This document shows, piece by piece, positions 27,515 through 37,850 of a DNA stretch of 64,000 bases. The position numbers and the translations under genes were made by a program. Origin of the DNA: CAVVSQ01 sp963848825 (GTDB lineage: Bacteria; Planctomycetota; Planctomycetia; Gemmatales; Gemmataceae); assembly GCA_963848825.1 (NCBI GenBank), contig CAWKFA010000017.1, positions 1,024,865 through 1,088,864 on the forward strand. The letters are read 5' to 3'. The notes beneath the pieces are model-generated. The model saw nothing but the letters and a program-made list of their open reading frames with translations, made no database searches and was not told where the DNA came from. Position 1 is the first letter of the stretch. Every line of letters starts with the position of its first letter.

Positions 27515-28804
27515 TTAGCGCGGCGAAGGGTTTTGGGTTTTAGGTACCGGCGGCAGTTGACCGTCCGGAATAAGGGCATGCCAGCGCTTAACAGCCTGCT
27601 GCCGCTGTTCCTCTGGGGCGCCCGCGTCAAAAGCAATGACTTTGCCAGCCGGGGCCAGACGAATCAGGTGCCAGTTGGCCAGGGTGCGCACGGCCTGGTT
27701 CGGGTGATCAAGGTAGGTGAGCAGCACGGCATAGGTATCCGGGTCGGCGCGTTCCTCGCCATTGAAGCCCACGAGCAAGTGAATCAGGTTTCGGGCCTGC
27801 ACTTCCGTGAGTTTCTTGCTCTCCACCAGACTGGTCTGAAGCTTTTTTAGCTGGCCAGGTTCGCGGCCAAGCCAATGTCGCAGGACGATGACGGCATGGT
27901 CACGATCTTCAACCTGTTTCGAATTCATGAGCACACTGAACACCCGCGACAAGTCGTCGAGCGCACCTGCCAGGGTCATCCCGGTAAAGCGCTCATTTTT
28001 GTTGTTCGATTTGGCCAGTTCATCCAACGCCTTGCCAACGTCTGATTTAGCGAGACTGGCTGCGGCCGACGCCATTTCTTTAAAGATGCCCTCTTCCTGG
28101 CCGTCGAGCGGTTTGACCACGTTTTCCGGCAGTTTGTCCAGTCTTTGGAAGGTCGGCTTGCGAAGGACACTGTCCCAGTGCAGTCGGGCTAGTCCGGGCG
28201 GAGCGTGCATCCCCATGCCTTCATTGCCGGTATCCAGGAAAGCTTGTCCGGCAAGAACCAGGATCAAGAGATCGGCAGTGGGATTGTCGGTACTGGAGTC
28301 GATAACCTTGACAAGGCCCGGTGCATGCCGGCCGAAAATCTCCAGGCCCACTTTGGTGCCGGGCGTTTGCAATGACAAGACCCATACCTCATCGCGAATG
28401 CGAAGCCTGACTTTGGCCTCGCCATTTTTTCGCAGGTTTTCGAAAACAATCAGTCCACGCCCAGGTGTCAGGTCGAGATCGACGCCGGCCGCGTCGTGAA
28501 GTGTTAAACCAGCCTCCAACACGGGAAAAGGTCCACGGTTGCCGATGTCGGCCAACATGCGGACTTGCAACGCTCCCGAAGGAGAAATCAGCTCCGACCT
28601 GGGCAAGCCGATGACAAGTGCTCCTGAGTGTAGCGCGTCGCCGACTTTTACTGGCTTCCAGCCATGATTCGCCTCCTTGTTGAGGAGGATGCCGGCGACC
28701 GACACGCACTTCGCGGCGACGGCTCCGGAATCTTTGGGCTGCTCGGCCCAGGCGGACTGGCCGAGGAGAGCTCCCAGGATCAAGCAAGCTGATGAGATCT
28801 TCAT
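27515..28804 (-). CDS. Secreted protein with FecR-like segment
   Basis: From the ATG at 28804 a signal peptide is evident (MKISSACLILGALLGQSAWA). The frame extends upstream to 28957, but that part is hydrophobic and Ser/Phe rich without a ribosome site. The mature protein (about 410 residues) begins with a segment reminiscent of FecR domains (VGDALHSGALVIGLPRSELI), followed by a central beta region and a C-terminal helical repeat area (TMTLAGALDDLSRVFSVLM is in part visible as LAGALDDLSRVFSVLMNSK). The last third resembles HEAT-like repeats with HWLGREPGQLKKLQ. The function is unknown. Confidence 0.8.
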   Translation of the reverse strand: MKISSACLILGALLGQSAWAEQPKDSGAVAAKCVSVAGILLNKEANHGWKPVKVGDALHSGALVIGLPRSELISPSGALQVRMLADIGNRGPFPVLEAGLTLHDAAGVDLDLTPGRGLIVFENLRKNGEAKVRLRIRDEVWVLSLQTPGTKVGLEIFGRHAPGLVKVIDSSTDNPTADLLILVLAGQAFLDTGNEGMGMHAPPGLARLHWDSVLRKPTFQRLDKLPENVVKPLDGQEEGIFKEMASAAASLAKSDVGKALDELAKSNNKNERFTGMTLAGALDDLSRVFSVLMNSKQVEDRDHAVIVLRHWLGREPGQLKKLQTSLVESKKLTEVQARNLIHLLVGFNGEERADPDTYAVLLTYLDHPNQAVRTLANWHLIRLAPAGKVIAFDAGAPEEQRQQAVKRWHALIPDGQLPPVPKTQNPSPR

Positions 28805-28988
28805 AAAGCGTGGTGCCGTGCACGAAGGAATGGGAAAGGAGTTAGTGTAGTCAAGAATAAAGGAGGGAACAAAAAAGAAAAGAGAAAAAGATACGAAAAG
28901 TGCGCTGCTACGAGGCGCCTGCAGGCGGGAGGCGTGAGCAACCGGTAATTGATTCACGGCCTATGAGGTGCCGTCGCCAAGCAAACCA

Positions 28989-30129
28989 TTAGAGCGATTC
29001 GGCTAATTCGCGGATAAGCTCGGCGTCGCGCGCGGGCACGGTCCAGAAACCGCTGGGCGTCAGGCAACGGACAACACAAGGCGTAACGGAGAATGCCGCG
29101 CTTGACGATCGGCGCGTCGTGAGTCGCCTTGCCGTATTGCGCGAGGATGAGAGGGGTGAGGTCCCACATTTTCCAGCGACGCAAATCCTCGATGGCCAGG
29201 TCCGCCATCTCGCCGTCGCTGATCGCATGGCGATAAGCCTGTTCCATGGGCGCCTTCGTGAGCGCAGGTTGCCAGCTCATGTAAAAACGGACCGTGCGGA
29301 GCGCGGCATATTTCTTGAGAAAATTGGCGCCAGGGCTACTGAGAATGCCGGCTGTCAGCTTCCAGCCCTCCTGGGGCCGCAAGGCGATATAGCCTCCGAG
29401 CAAGCCATCGAGGGCCCGCAGGTCTTCGCCCTTGGCTTCGTCGATGCGCTTGCGCAGTGACGTGGCATCGCGGGCGTCGCCGCAATTGCCAAGCAGAAAC
29501 GCGAACAAGCTGATGCGATCCGGGTCGAGCGCGGGGTTTTGCAGAGCGGCGCGCAGCCGCGCGGGCTGAATATGTTTGGCTGCTTCGCCCACTTCCTCGT
29601 CGCCGGAGCGGGCAAACTCAAGAAAAGCATCTTCGGCGATCACCTTGTCCGGGTGATCGAGGAAGCGCGCATAGTAAGCAAGCGCAGCCGCCTTGCCTTT
29701 CGCGCGCTCCGCGCGGGCGCGGTCAACGTAGTCCACCACTTCCGGATTGCTGGTTTGCCGGCCCAGGTAGGGATCAAGCTTATCCTTGTTGATGGTGCAG
29801 AAGATTAGAAAGCGCGGCGGGTTTTTGGCGTCCAGCACGGGAACGTAGCGGTCGAGCGTCACCACCTTCGCTGCCACCGTCGAGCCGGCCGTTTTGACGA
29901 TTTTCTCGACGTGAAAATCCGTGGCGCCCGAGCCGGGCAAAGCGCCCTGCTGAGTATGCAAACGAGGGTTGGTCGCATAGCCGAAGAAAACAAGGTCGGC
30001 CCGATCCAATTCCTGCCCCAGGGTCTCTTTCTTGAGGGGCGAAGTACACAGGCTACAGGCCGTCGCGGGGCAGGGTAGAAGAGCCAGCGAAAAACCAAAG
30101 CCGAAGGCCGCCAGTAAGAGACGTCCCAT
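28989..30129 (-). CDS. Secreted CxxC protein, paralogue of next gene, 3' frameshift
   Basis: An exported protein of about 385 residues. The signal peptide (GRLLLAAFGFGFSLALLPCP) ends near an ACSLC motif at the mature N-terminus. The first 120 residues are beta-rich (VVTLDRYVPVLDAKNPPRF); the remainder is helical and HEAT-like. It aligns over its length with the gene at 30202-31344 (RFLIFCTINKDKLDPYLG versus YVLFCDVYKGNIDPYRG). The start at 30129 has GGAG 6 bases upstream. The raw frame runs to 28954 with an unnatural tail; an adjacent frame gives ARDAELIRELAESL ending at 28989, so an indel near 29035 is likely. Confidence 0.8.
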
Positions 30130-30201
30130 CAACAACTCCATTTGTTAGGTGTATTGCAGGCGCCTTGCGCTCGGCGCATATTGCAGATTCCGGCCCAGGC
30201 C

Positions 30202-31344
30202 CTAATTGTCGAGCTTCAGCAACTCCTCCGTGTCCTTGACCCAGTCGCTGTTGCTCTGGCGTTGTTCACGGACGAACGTGAGGGCGCGTGCCTGCGGAGA
30301 CTGCAGAGCGAACCGTAGGATGGCCCTACGAATCACCGGGACGTCGTGACTTTTCTTGCCGTAGAGGTCAAGAATCTTATCCGTTAATTCCCATTGCTGC
30401 CACTTACGCAGGTCTTCCACCGCGAAATCGGACATATCGCTCTGGTCCAGAATCAGGGCCATGGCGCTGACGATGTCTTTCTTGGGGACCAGGTCGGGCC
30501 GTTGGTCCCACAGGAACCGCAAGGTTCGCAGACCAGCATAGCGCATCAAGAACTCTTCTTTGCTATCCTTGAGCAGACCCGTGAGGTAGCTCCAGCCTTC
30601 CTTGGGCTGGAGCATCAGGTAGGCGGCCAAAATACCATCGATGCCGGAGCTTTTGCGTTTCTCGGGGTCGTCGATGAGCGTGCGCAGCAATTTGCCATCT
30701 TCTTCGTTGCCGCAGTGGCCCAAAAGGGACGCGTAGAGGCCGTATCGGTAGGGTGGCGTCTTGGGGTCATTGAGCCAGCCGGCGAGGGTCTTGGCGGGCA
30801 ACAGCTTGGCCATGTCCTTGTAATCTTTGTAGTCGGCCTTGGCGAACTCGCGGTAAGCGTCGATGGCCACGTCGAACTCGGCGCTATTGAGGAAGTCGAA
30901 ACAATAGCGGAGGCGGTCGGCCGGCGCCTTTTCCTTGAGAGAGACGGCCCCCTTCAAGTATTTGACGAGATCGCTATCGGCCGAGATTTCGACCCCCCGA
31001 TAAGGATCGATGTTTCCCTTGTAAACGTCGCAAAATAGCACGTACTTCTTTTTTTCGGCGTTGGGCACATACTTGGGCACCGTGATCATTTTCTTGTTTT
31101 TGATGATGTCATCGGACTTGAGCACGAGCTCGATATTGAAGTCGGTCGTGGCATCCTCGAGATTGCCGCCTTTGCCGGGAACGGGGTTGGAAAATGTGCC
31201 GACCAGCACCATCATGGCCTGGTTGTAGTCGCCCACGAGGGTAGGGCCGCGTTCCTCGGAACAAAATGGACAGGCGGTCGAGAATGCCGCCCAGCCGACC
31301 CACATCATTGCCAGGCCCAGGACGCCCAAAATTGTCCGCAGCAT
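30202..31344 (-). CDS. Secreted CxxC protein, paralogue of preceding gene
   Basis: A 380-residue exported protein with signal peptide MLRTILGVLGLAMMWVGWAA, followed by ACPFCSEERGPTLVGDYNQA. The CPFC pair could bind metal or form a redox disulfide, but no thioredoxin fold is evident. The C-terminal 250 residues form helical repeats. The start at 31344 is supported by GAGGGT 6 bases upstream; the frame opening at 31410 is not. It sits in tandem with a diverged copy, which indicates local duplication. The function is unknown. Confidence 0.85.
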   Translation of the reverse strand: MLRTILGVLGLAMMWVGWAAFSTACPFCSEERGPTLVGDYNQAMMVLVGTFSNPVPGKGGNLEDATTDFNIELVLKSDDIIKNKKMITVPKYVPNAEKKKYVLFCDVYKGNIDPYRGVEISADSDLVKYLKGAVSLKEKAPADRLRYCFDFLNSAEFDVAIDAYREFAKADYKDYKDMAKLLPAKTLAGWLNDPKTPPYRYGLYASLLGHCGNEEDGKLLRTLIDDPEKRKSSGIDGILAAYLMLQPKEGWSYLTGLLKDSKEEFLMRYAGLRTLRFLWDQRPDLVPKKDIVSAMALILDQSDMSDFAVEDLRKWQQWELTDKILDLYGKKSHDVPVIRRAILRFALQSPQARALTFVREQRQSNSDWVKDTEELLKLDN

Positions 31345-31510
31345 CGAAATACCCTCGCGTGGTAAGGTCGGAACCCAAGTTATTATTGTCCGGATGGCGT
31401 GAATGTGCAACTGGTTTCGATACTCTCTTGAGACCGGCCGCTAGCCCGGGAGCATGGCGTCGACTTTCGTAGAAGTCCACCCACAGCCGCCAACAATCAT
31501 CGCGAAGTGT

Positions 31511-32476
31511 TTAATTTTGCGCCGGCGGTGTGCTGACGACTTCGTCGTCCGTGGCATCCATGTGGAAGCGCTGCCAGATCATGGGTCGGGCGAAGGGCTC
31601 GATTTGCAGCATGACGGTGCCATTTTGAAAGATGCGTACGCTGCCTGAGGATTGGCTGACGGCGACGGCGATGGCCTTGGTTTTCTTGCTGATGGCCGCC
31701 GCCGCCCAGTGACGGGTGCCTAGCCCTTTGCTGAGCGTGATGCCTTCGGCCGGCGCATCGATATACATGCAAGCCGCGTCGGCCACGGCGTCGCGCTGGA
31801 TGATGATCGCCCCTTCCAGCTGAGCGAGGTCCTTGATCTGCTCGCGCACCTTGCGGTCACGCAGGTCCCGTTCCTTGCGCGCTGTAGCCGCGAAAAGGAT
31901 TGAAGTTGAGGGGACGCGACATGGACAGTACTTTTTTGGTGTCGCCGATGACAAACATGGTGCCCACCGGTTTGCCTTCACGGCCTTCCCTGCCGATGTC
32001 CGTGGCAAGCTCGACCACGGCCCGCAAGGTTTCCAGCGGCACCTGGGTATCGAGCTTGCGAAGATCCTGGGCGCTAAGGCGTTCCAGGTGCTCGCCCAGA
32101 TGGATGAGACTGAGGCTGTCGATGGGCTGCGGCCGGCCCGCCTCGACCCCAATGCCATTGTAAAGCGCGATCACATGCGCGCCGGCTTCAGTTTTTCAAG
32201 CGCGATGGCTTCCAGCAACGCCAGACTCATGCGCTCCTGGGTCGGCGTGGGGCCGGGGTCGATGTCGAGTACGGTAAGGTTCGGATACGCTTGCAAGGCG
32301 TGCATGAGCTCTCTGTCCTGGGCGGCGACCAGCAGCTTATCGGCGGGCAGCAGCGTATGGACAACGTCCCAGTCCAAGTTGGTTTCGGTGAGGATGAGAA
32401 TGGCATCCGCGGGAAGGTCTTCAGCCAGGTGCCAGGCAGCTTTGAGCAGAGCTATAGTTTCAAGCGCGAGAGCCAT
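31511..32476 (-). CDS. Diadenylate-cyclase (DisA_N) domain protein, frameshifted
   Basis: Reconstructed from three frames. The N-terminal part (ALALETIALLKAAWHLAEDL) and the middle part (VIALYNGIGVEAGRPQPID) resemble the planctomycete DisA_N architecture. The C-terminal part holds the cyclase core: AQLEGAIIIQRDAVADAA and LSKGLGTRHWAAAAISKKT. Such domains make c-di-AMP from two ATP. The canonical DGA and RHR motifs read EGA and RHW here. Breaks lie near 32195 (one A missing from an A-run restores LEKTEAGAHVIALYNGI) and near 31885 (one extra C; removal restores GYSAKERDLRD). The start at 32476 is by homology-like appearance only. Confidence 0.8.
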
Positions 32477-32697
32477 AAGACTACGAACAACCAAAGGGGT
32501 TATAGCAAAGTGGTGTTTTATCGTAACCCGGAAAGAAGGGATAGAGCAAGCACGCGGAATGGGCATAAAAATCCGGATATTTTTCGCCCAAAGTCATGGG
32601 AGAAAGGCTCGTCAGCCCGCCGTAGACTCGTCTTGCTCCGGCTGCGTCTTATAAAGGACAATGACGACTGGAGTAGATAGCCATTGAAAGGGCGAAC

Positions 32698-34061
32698 ATG
32701 CATGATACGATCCTGCAGTCGATTGGGAAAACGCCGCTGGTGCGCCTGCGCCGGGTGACGGAAGGGCTCCAGGCCCAGGTTTATGCCAAGATGGAGTCGC
32801 TCAATCCCGGTGGCAGCGTCAAGGACCGTGTGGCGCTCTCGATGGTGGCGGAGGCGGAGCGGCGCGGTTGGTTGCGGCCCGGCGGAACCATTATCGAAGC
32901 GACGGCGGGCAACACCGGCGTCGGCCTGGCCATGCTCGGCGCCGTCAAAGGCTACCGCTGCATCTTTGTTCTGCCTGACAAAATGAGCGCGGAAAAGGTC
33001 CGCTTGCTCAAGGCTTATGGCGCCGAGGTTGTCATCACGCCGACCGCTGTCGCACCGGATTCACCCGATAGTTATAACGGAGTGGCGGAACGGCTGGCGC
33101 GTGAAATCCCGGCGCATGGCGACCGAATCAGTTCACCAACCTGTCCAATCCCGACGTTCATTATCGAACCACGGGGTATGAAATCTGGGAGCAAACCGAG
33201 GGCAAGATAACGGCCTTCGTGGCCGGGGTGGGCACCGGCGGCACCATCTCCGGCGTAGCTCGCTATCTCAAGGAGCAGAACCCGGAGGTTCGTATCATCG
33301 GCGCCGACCCAGAGGGTTCGGTCCTCTCGGGAGATAGCCCGCATCCCTGGAAGGTCGAGGGGATTGGCGAGGATTTCGTGCCCAAGACGTTCAATAGCCA
33401 GCTGGTGGATGAATGGATCCGCGTTGGCGATATCGAATCCTTTCAAATCGCGCGCACCCTGGCCAAACGCGAGGGCATCATGGTGGGCGGCTCGAGCGGC
33501 ACCGCCGTGGCGGCGGCGCTGCGCTATGCGCGCCGCTTGACCGCGGACCACCTTGTCGTCGCGCTCTGCGCCGACACGGGCCGCAATTACATTAGCAAGC
33601 TTTTTGACGATGACTGGATGGCGGCCAACAACATGCTGGCCAGGATCGAGATCGCTCATTCGCTGGCCGACCTGCTCAAGAGCCGTGGCCCGCGTCCGCT
33701 CGTAACGGTCTCTCCCAAAACCTCGGTAGCCAAGGCGATTGAGCTGTTGCAAGCGACCGGCATCTCGCAATTGCCGGTGTTGCAGGATGGCAAGCCGGTC
33801 GGCAGCATCCAGGAAGTGACGCTGGCACGCATCCTCCATGACCATAGCGATCCCGACAAGGTGATGGTCGGCGAGATGATGGCCCGGCCGCTGCCACAGC
33901 TGGAAACCAGCGTGCACCTTGATGAGGCCTATCGTCTTCTGATGGCCGGCAACACCGGCGTGCTCGCCATCGCCGATGGCCACGTCGTGGACATTGTCAC
34001 ACGTATCGACCTGATTCATTATTGGAACCAGACGCGCGAGAAATCGGCGCCAGCGATTTGA
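32698..34061 (+). CDS. Cystathionine beta-synthase with CBS pair, frameshifted
   Basis: A fold-type II PLP enzyme plus two C-terminal CBS domains. The N-terminal frame shows IGKTPLVRLRRV, the PLP lysine K42 in GGSVKDR and the loop ATAGNTGVGLA. The second frame shows GVGTGGTISGVARYLKE and VGGSSGTAVAAALRYAR, then CBS motifs (ATGISQLPVLQDGKPVG, MAGNTGVLAIADGHVV). One missing G near 33110 explains the break: restoring it gives EIPGAWRPNQFTNLSNPDVH. It condenses serine (or acetylserine) with homocysteine; paired with the adjacent gamma-lyase-type gene it indicates reverse transsulfuration. A cysteine synthase role remains possible. Confidence 0.92.
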
Positions 34062-34088
34062 AGAGGTGCTTCTAGTAATGGAGGACAC

Positions 34089-35236
34089 ATGAACGAATCC
34101 CAAGGTTTTTCTACGCGTGCCATTCACACCGGCCAGGAAGCGGAGCCGACGACGGGGGCCACGGTCGTGCCGATATTCGCGACCTCAACCTTCACGCAAG
34201 AAGGTCCAGGCAAGCACAAGGGGTACGAGTATTCACGAACGGGCAATCCGACCCGTGCCGCGCTCGAAACCTGCCTGGCGGAACTGGAAGGGGGGCAGCA
34301 TGCCTGGGCTTTGCGTCCGGTTCGGCCGCCACGGCCGCCGTGCTGGCTCAACTGAGGCCTGGTGATGAAGTGGCTGCTGCGGCGGATCTTTATGGCGGAA
34401 CGTATCGGCTCCTGGAACGCGTGTATCGGCCCTGGGGCATCGTGCCGCGCTACACGGACGACCCCTCACCCAAAAGCTTTGCGGGCATCATGTCGGCGAA
34501 AACGAAACTGCTGTGGATTGAGTCGCCGACCAACCCGCTATTGCAAATCGTCGATATCGCCGCGCTCGCCGAGCTGGCGCATAGAGCAGGCGCACTGCTC
34601 GCTGTCGACAACACCTTTGCCTCGCCGTATTTACAGCAGCCCTTGCGACTTGGGGCGGATTACGTGGTACATAGCACCACCAAGTATCTGGGCGGACATT
34701 CCGACGTCGTGGGTGGCGCGGTTATCGGCAGCGCGGACCTGCTCAAACCCGTGCGCTTTTATCAAAACGCGGCCGGAGGAACGCCCGGTCCCTTTGATTC
34801 CTGGCTGGTGTTGCGCGGCATCAAGACGTTGGCCGTCCGCATGGACCGCCATTGCGCCGATGCGCGGCACCTGGCCGAGTGGTTGGCGAGCCATCCCAGC
34901 GTGGCAAAGGTCTACTATCCTGGTCTGCCAAGTCATCCGGGTCACGAACTTGCCAAAAGGCAGATGAGCGACTTTGGCGGCATGATCAGCATCAGCGTAC
35001 GCGGCGGCAAGGACGCCGCCCTCAAGCTGCTAACCGGCACCAAGCTATTCAGCCTGGCCGAAAGTCTTGGAGGCGTCGAATCGCTCATCAATCACCCGGC
35101 GACCATGACGCACGCGAGCATTCCCGTGGAGACGCGACTGGCGCGCGGCATCGACGATGCCCTTGTCCGGTTGAGCGTCGGCATCGAGGATGTGGCGGAC
35201 CTGCAGCACGATCTAGAGCAAGCACTGCCACGCTGA
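34089..35236 (+). CDS. Cys/Met-metabolism PLP enzyme (cystathionine gamma-lyase/synthase), frameshifted
   Basis: A fold-type I PLP enzyme of about 380 residues. The 5' frame contains FSTRAIHTGQEAEPTTGATV and YEYSRTGNPTRAALE. The 3' frame contains GDEVAAAADLYGGTYRLLER, the PLP-lysine motif HSTTKYLGGHSDVVGG and SLGGVESLINHPATMTHAS. One missing T near 34313 accounts for the break; restoring it gives HAWAFASGSAATAAVLAQ. The family includes gamma-lyases and gamma-synthases, which are hard to separate by eye. Adjacency to a cystathionine beta-synthase 28 bases upstream favours gamma-lyase, making cysteine from homocysteine. Confidence 0.92.
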
Positions 35237-35270
35237 GTCGGCAAACCTTGCAGAGTCGAGGAATGGCTTC

Positions 35271-36227
35271 ATGTCCAAGGCGCTGATAACCGGTATCACG
35301 GGCCAGGACGGCTCGCATCTCGCGGAGTTCCTGCTGAGCAAAAACTACCAGGTCTATGGCCTGGTACGTCACACGAGCGTGGAACATTATCCGCGTTTGC
35401 TGACCTTTCGTGAGCGCGTCACGCTGGTGCCAGGCGACCTGGTCGACGCCACCTCCCTGGCCCGCGCCATCGCCGACATCCAGCCCGATGAAGTCTACAA
35501 TCTTGCCGGCATGTCGTTTGTCGCAGCGAGCTGGGGTCAACCAGGCCTCACCACCGAAGTGAATGCGGTCGGAGTCCTTCGTATCCTGGAAGCGATCCGA
35601 CTCTACTGTCCCAGCCTCGCTTTGTGCAGGCCTCGACCAGCGAGATGTTTGGCAAGGTTCGCGAGTCGCCGCAATCTGAAACGACCCCCTTCCATCCGCG
35701 CAGTCCGTACGGCGTCACGAAAGTCTATGCCCATCACATGACCGTGAACTATCGAGAAAGTTATGGTCTCTACGCTTGCGGCGCCATCATGTTCAACCAC
35801 GAGGGGCCGCGGCGCGGGCCGGAGTTCGTGACCCGCAAGGTGACACAGGCCGTCGCGCACATCAAGCTTGGGCTCACGCGCAAACTGGGGCTGGGCAATA
35901 TGACCGCGCGGCGTGATTGGGGCTACGCCGGCGACTACGTGCGGGCGCTCTGGCTCGATGTTGCAACAAGAGGAGGCGGACGATTTCGTGATCGGCACGG
36001 GCATCAATCATAGTGTCGAGGAGTTCGTGCAAACCGCCTTTGCTCACGTCGGGCTGAACTGGCGCGACTACGTTACCGCCGACCAGCGTATGGTGCGTCC
36101 GGCCGAGGTGGACACTCTGCTTGCCGACGCCTCGAAGGCACGCCGCGTGCTGGGTTGGCGGCCGGAAGTGACCTTTGAAGAACTGGTTGGGCGCATGGTC
36201 GATGCCGACCTTGCGCTCTTGAAGTAA
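35271..36227 (+). CDS. gmd: GDP-mannose 4,6-dehydratase, frameshifted
   Basis: An SDR-fold enzyme that makes GDP-4-keto-6-deoxymannose for deoxysugar synthesis. The NADP loop is ITGITGQDGSHLAEFLLS; substrate and catalytic elements are VYNLAGMSFVAASWGQP, VQASTSEMFGKV, SPYGVTKVYAHHMT (Tyr and Lys of YxxxK) and IMFNHEGPRRGPEFVTRK. Two frame breaks occur: near 35612 (a missing C; restored SLRFVQASTSEM) and near 35960 (an extra C; restored ALWLMLQQEEADDFVIGTG). The total is about 318 residues, normal for the family. A glycosyltransferase gene follows after 13 bases. Confidence 0.93.
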
Positions 36228-36240
36228 CGCGGGACGCTGC

Positions 36241-37435
36241 ATGCGCGTTGTCCTTAACAACTTGACGGCTCTCCGGCAGAAGACGGGCATTGGTCATTAT
36301 GTCACGGAGTTGGTGCGTTCGCTTCGCGCCCAGGATAAGACCGATCAATTCATTACCTTTCCCGGCACCGTGGTAGGTACGGCGGCGGCGGCGTGGCGAA
36401 TGTTGGGCAAGAACCTCGCCTGGCTCAAAAAAAAGCGTGGTGCGAATGCCAATAACGCGGCAGCCGCGTCGCGTGGTGCCCGGCTGAGTGCCCGTGCGCG
36501 GCTGGTCTTCCTGGCACTTTCGGATGTTCTGGGCGGGTCGCGCGTTCGACCTCTATCACGAGCCCAATTATGTGCCGTTTCCTTGCGACCGCCCCACCGT
36601 CGCTACCGTGCATGATCTGTCGGTTTTGCTCCATCCGGAGTGGCATCCGGCGGAGCGCGTGGCCCATTACGAACGCAACTTCGAGGCAGGTCTCGGCCGC
36701 TGGCGCATCTGGTAACGGTTTCGGAATTCACGCGACGCGAGTTGATAGACAATTTCGCGATCGCGCCGGAAAAAATCACCTGTACTCCCCTGGGGGTGCG
36801 TGCCGATTTGCGCCCTTGCCGGCCGCCGCCTTCCTTCCTGTACTGAGTCGCCTTGGACTGCCGGAGCGCTACCTGCTCCACGTTGGCACCATGGAGCCGC
36901 GTAAAAATCTGCTCATGCTGCTGCGCACTTATTGCGATTTGCCGGCGGAGCTGCCGCGCGTTGCCCTCTGGTGCTCGCCGGCGGCTGGGGGTGGAACGTC
37001 GCCGACCTGGCCGATTACTATCAGACCACGGCCAGGCATCGGGGTGTGCGGCACCTGGGCTATGTGCCGGACAGCGCTTTGCCTGCTCTTTATACCGGGG
37101 CGCGGGCGCTGGTGTTTCCCTCGCACTATGAAGGCTTTGGCTTGCCGCCGCTGGAAATGCTGGCATGCGGCGGTGCGGTGATCGCATCGACGGCGGGTGC
37201 CGTGGCGGAAGTTGTCGGCCGGCAGGCCCACCTGGTGGCTGCCCATGATCCGCCGGGCTGGCGCCAGGCCATGGCACGAATTATCGACGATGATGCCTGG
37301 CACACGGAGTTGTGCCGGGGTGCGGTGGCAAGTGCGAGCGCGTTTACCTGGGCACGCTGCGCTGACGAGACCTTGCGAGTCTATCGGCTAGTTTTGGGAA
37401 CAAAAGTGCACGCGGCGCCCGCACAGCTGGGCTGA
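36241..37435 (+). pseudogene. Family 4-type glycosyltransferase, multiply frameshifted
   Basis: Recognisable GT-B glycosyltransferase pieces lie in order but in alternating frames: MRVVLNNLTALRQKTGIGHY, then AFDLYHEPNYVPFPCDRPTV and VATVHDLSVLLHPEWHP, then HLVTVSEFTRRELIDNFAI, then YLLHVGTMEPRKNLLMLL, then HYEGFGLPPLEMLACGG with the EX7E motif. At least four indels (about 36535, 36705, 36830, 36965) are needed to join them. The order and completeness suggest a once intact retaining transferase for polysaccharide synthesis. With the upstream gmd it would add a deoxysugar or mannose unit. Whether the breaks are real or consensus errors cannot be decided here. Confidence 0.85.
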
Positions 37436-37439
37436 CGGC

Positions 37440-37700
37440 CTAACCACCAACTTCCCACGGGTGGCGCTGCCGGTCGCCGTTCTTGTGGCAGGTTCGCAAG
37501 TCGGCGACCATTTTGCCGATGCCGCCGAGGACGCAAAGACTGGCCAGGGCCGCAGTCACGGGCAAGAGCCAGGGATTTTCTTTTCTTTTTCGGGAAACAA
37601 CTGTTTCCTGACGCGGGACCTGTCAGCACTGGCCAAGGGCCTGGGCGTCGGTGACAAAGAGAAGCACGAGTAAGGCAAGAGATTTTTTCATGGCATGCAT
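37440..37700 (-). CDS. Small exported/membrane protein with in-frame TGA
   Basis: Reading from an ATG at 37700 (or 37691) gives a signal-peptide-like start (KKSLALLVLLFVTDAQALGQC), a TGA codon at 37625-37623, then 60 further residues in the same frame. That continuation includes a hydrophobic helix (WLLPVTAALASLCVLGGIGK) and ends VADLRTCHKNGDRQRHPW plus a few residues. Both sides of the TGA look coding. Directly downstream a perfect 6-bp hairpin (GGAAAC, loop AGTT, GTTTCC; 37608-37593) starts 14 bases after the TGA. This could be selenocysteine recoding, a nonsense mutation (GGA or TGC to TGA) or a sequence error. No homologue was recognised. Confidence 0.5.
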
Positions 37701-37850
37701 GGCGGCCTGAATTTATGCTGCAAACATAAGTCAGAAACGGCCAACTGTCAAAATTCCGGCTTTTTATGACCCGCGCGGCGGTTTCCAACCGCCAACCGTT
37801 ACCATGTAAGCATGTGTTGCCGTCTGCTAGTCAGTCAACGCGAAGAAAAG

